Assembly (NCBI GenBank): GCA_035513655.1
Contig: DATKBV010000256.1
Location: 1-6,517, forward strand
Source of the DNA: GCA-2726245 sp035513655
Lineage (GTDB): Bacteria > Planctomycetota > Planctomycetia > Pirellulales > Pirellulaceae
DNA: 6,517 nt
Reading direction: 5' to 3'
Below the pieces are notes generated by a model. That model was not told the origin of the DNA and ran no database searches. It was given only the letters and a program-made list of their open reading frames with translations. Shown here in pieces: positions 6,173-6,517 of this stretch. The translations under genes and the position numbers were made by a program. Positions within the stretch are counted from its first letter, which is position 1. Each line of letters opens with the position of its first letter.

Positions 6173-6460
6173 TCAAGGAGGCATTACTGGACTAAACGAC
6201 GCGACGCCCCCAAGGCGCGGTGCCGAGTGTCGCTTCCGAATTGCCTCCGCGGCTGCCTCCTCCACCTTGTCGATCGAATGTTCCAGCCGGCCGAGCCGGC
6301 CGATGTTATTGACCCACCGGATGAAGGTAATCGTGATGACTGCGAGTACAACCATTGTCAGGGAGAACAGGATAAACTGACCGGCCCTTCCACCATTAAG
6401 CCCGTTCTTCAGCGCAACGAGCGCGACCACGCAGTAGATAAACGCGCCGATGAACTCCAC
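6173..6460 (-). CDS. Small hypothetical membrane protein with two helices and an amphipathic tail
   Basis: This 95-aa protein is not recognised. Two hydrophobic segments are visible at residues 3-17 (FIGAFIYCVVALVAL) and 29-47 (from FILFSLTMVV onward), joined by a short Gly-rich loop (NGLNGGRAG). A charged stretch follows at 54-77, containing RLEHSIDKVEEAAAEAIRKR, which should form an amphipathic or coiled-coil helix, probably cytoplasmic given the surrounding Arg and Lys. The end is Pro- and Gly-rich. The start is a GTG; an in-frame TAG lies 18 nt before it and no ATG comes before the second membrane segment, so GTG is the only sensible start. AGGAG lies 15 nt upstream, rather far, and GAGGG lies much closer, so the ribosome site is imperfect. 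It is separated from the CheB/CheR gene by about 500 nt and probably belongs to another unit. The membrane segments and codon pattern support it as real, but the function is unknown. Confidence 0.65.
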   Translation of the reverse strand: MEFIGAFIYCVVALVALKNGLNGGRAGQFILFSLTMVVLAVITITFIRWVNNIGRLGRLEHSIDKVEEAAAEAIRKRHSAPRLGGVASFSPVMPP

Positions 6461-6478
6461 ACCCTCTTTGCTCGACTC

Positions 6479-6517
6479 CTACGCGCCTTCAACTGGTGTC
6501 TCCGCAGACGACGATGG
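6479..6517 (-). CDS. Possible 3' end of an upstream gene (very short)
   Basis: From the right edge the minus strand reads PSSSAETPVEGA and then TAG (complement of 6479-6481), 18 nt before the GTG of the small membrane protein and in the same frame. A Ser/Pro/Glu-rich tail is plausible for a real C-terminus. The TAG also overlaps an AGGAG motif, an arrangement common in operons. Another frame (ending IVVCGDTS, then TGA) is equally open over so few codons, so this is only a hint. Confidence 0.2.
   Translation of the reverse strand, partial: PSSSAETPVEGA

Overview
The window holds a compact, all-minus-strand signalling locus from a free-living, moderately GC-rich bacterium. The style of the proteins suggests a Planctomycetota-like or similar environmental Gram-negative organism. 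They include a CheB-CheR fusion without a receiver domain, a soluble multi-PAS kinase of the NarL type and small unannotated membrane proteins. This placement rests on remembered family resemblance, not on a search, and is only a suggestion.

Layout, read 5'->3' on the minus strand (right to left). At the right edge is a possible tail of an unseen gene (6479-6517), then a 95-codon two-helix membrane protein with a GTG start (6173-6460). A stretch of about 500 bases without a convincing gene follows; it carries a perfect 8-bp hairpin (6101-6124) and must hold the promoter of the next unit. Then comes a tight three-gene unit: a 1015-aa CheB methylesterase / CheR methyltransferase / coiled-coil / PAS protein (2627-5674), a 553-aa double-PAS HisKA_3 histidine kinase 25 nt downstream (940-2601), and a 220-aa NarL/FixJ response regulator whose ATG overlaps the kinase stop (281-943). 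After 171 non-coding bases containing a 7-bp-arm dyad, a new minus-strand gene starts at 109 and runs off the left edge. Its N-terminus resembles that of a DUF502-type membrane protein.

How the genes probably work together: the kinase and regulator form a complete two-component pair, with His352 to Asp60 and a LuxR-type DNA-binding output. The CheB/CheR protein has intact catalytic motifs for reversible glutamate methylation. It ends exactly after a PAS domain, where fused relatives continue into a kinase, and here the kinase is the next gene. The window shows no CheA, CheW, CheY or chemoreceptor. The simplest reading is that the methylation module modulates this kinase-to-transcription pathway rather than flagellar chemotaxis; that is inference.

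The most unusual sequence signal is an uninterrupted run of 12 G (953-964 on the plus strand as C) in the last codons of the kinase, nine bases before the regulator start. It is a candidate slippage site and Shine-Dalgarno substitute that could tune kinase-regulator coupling.
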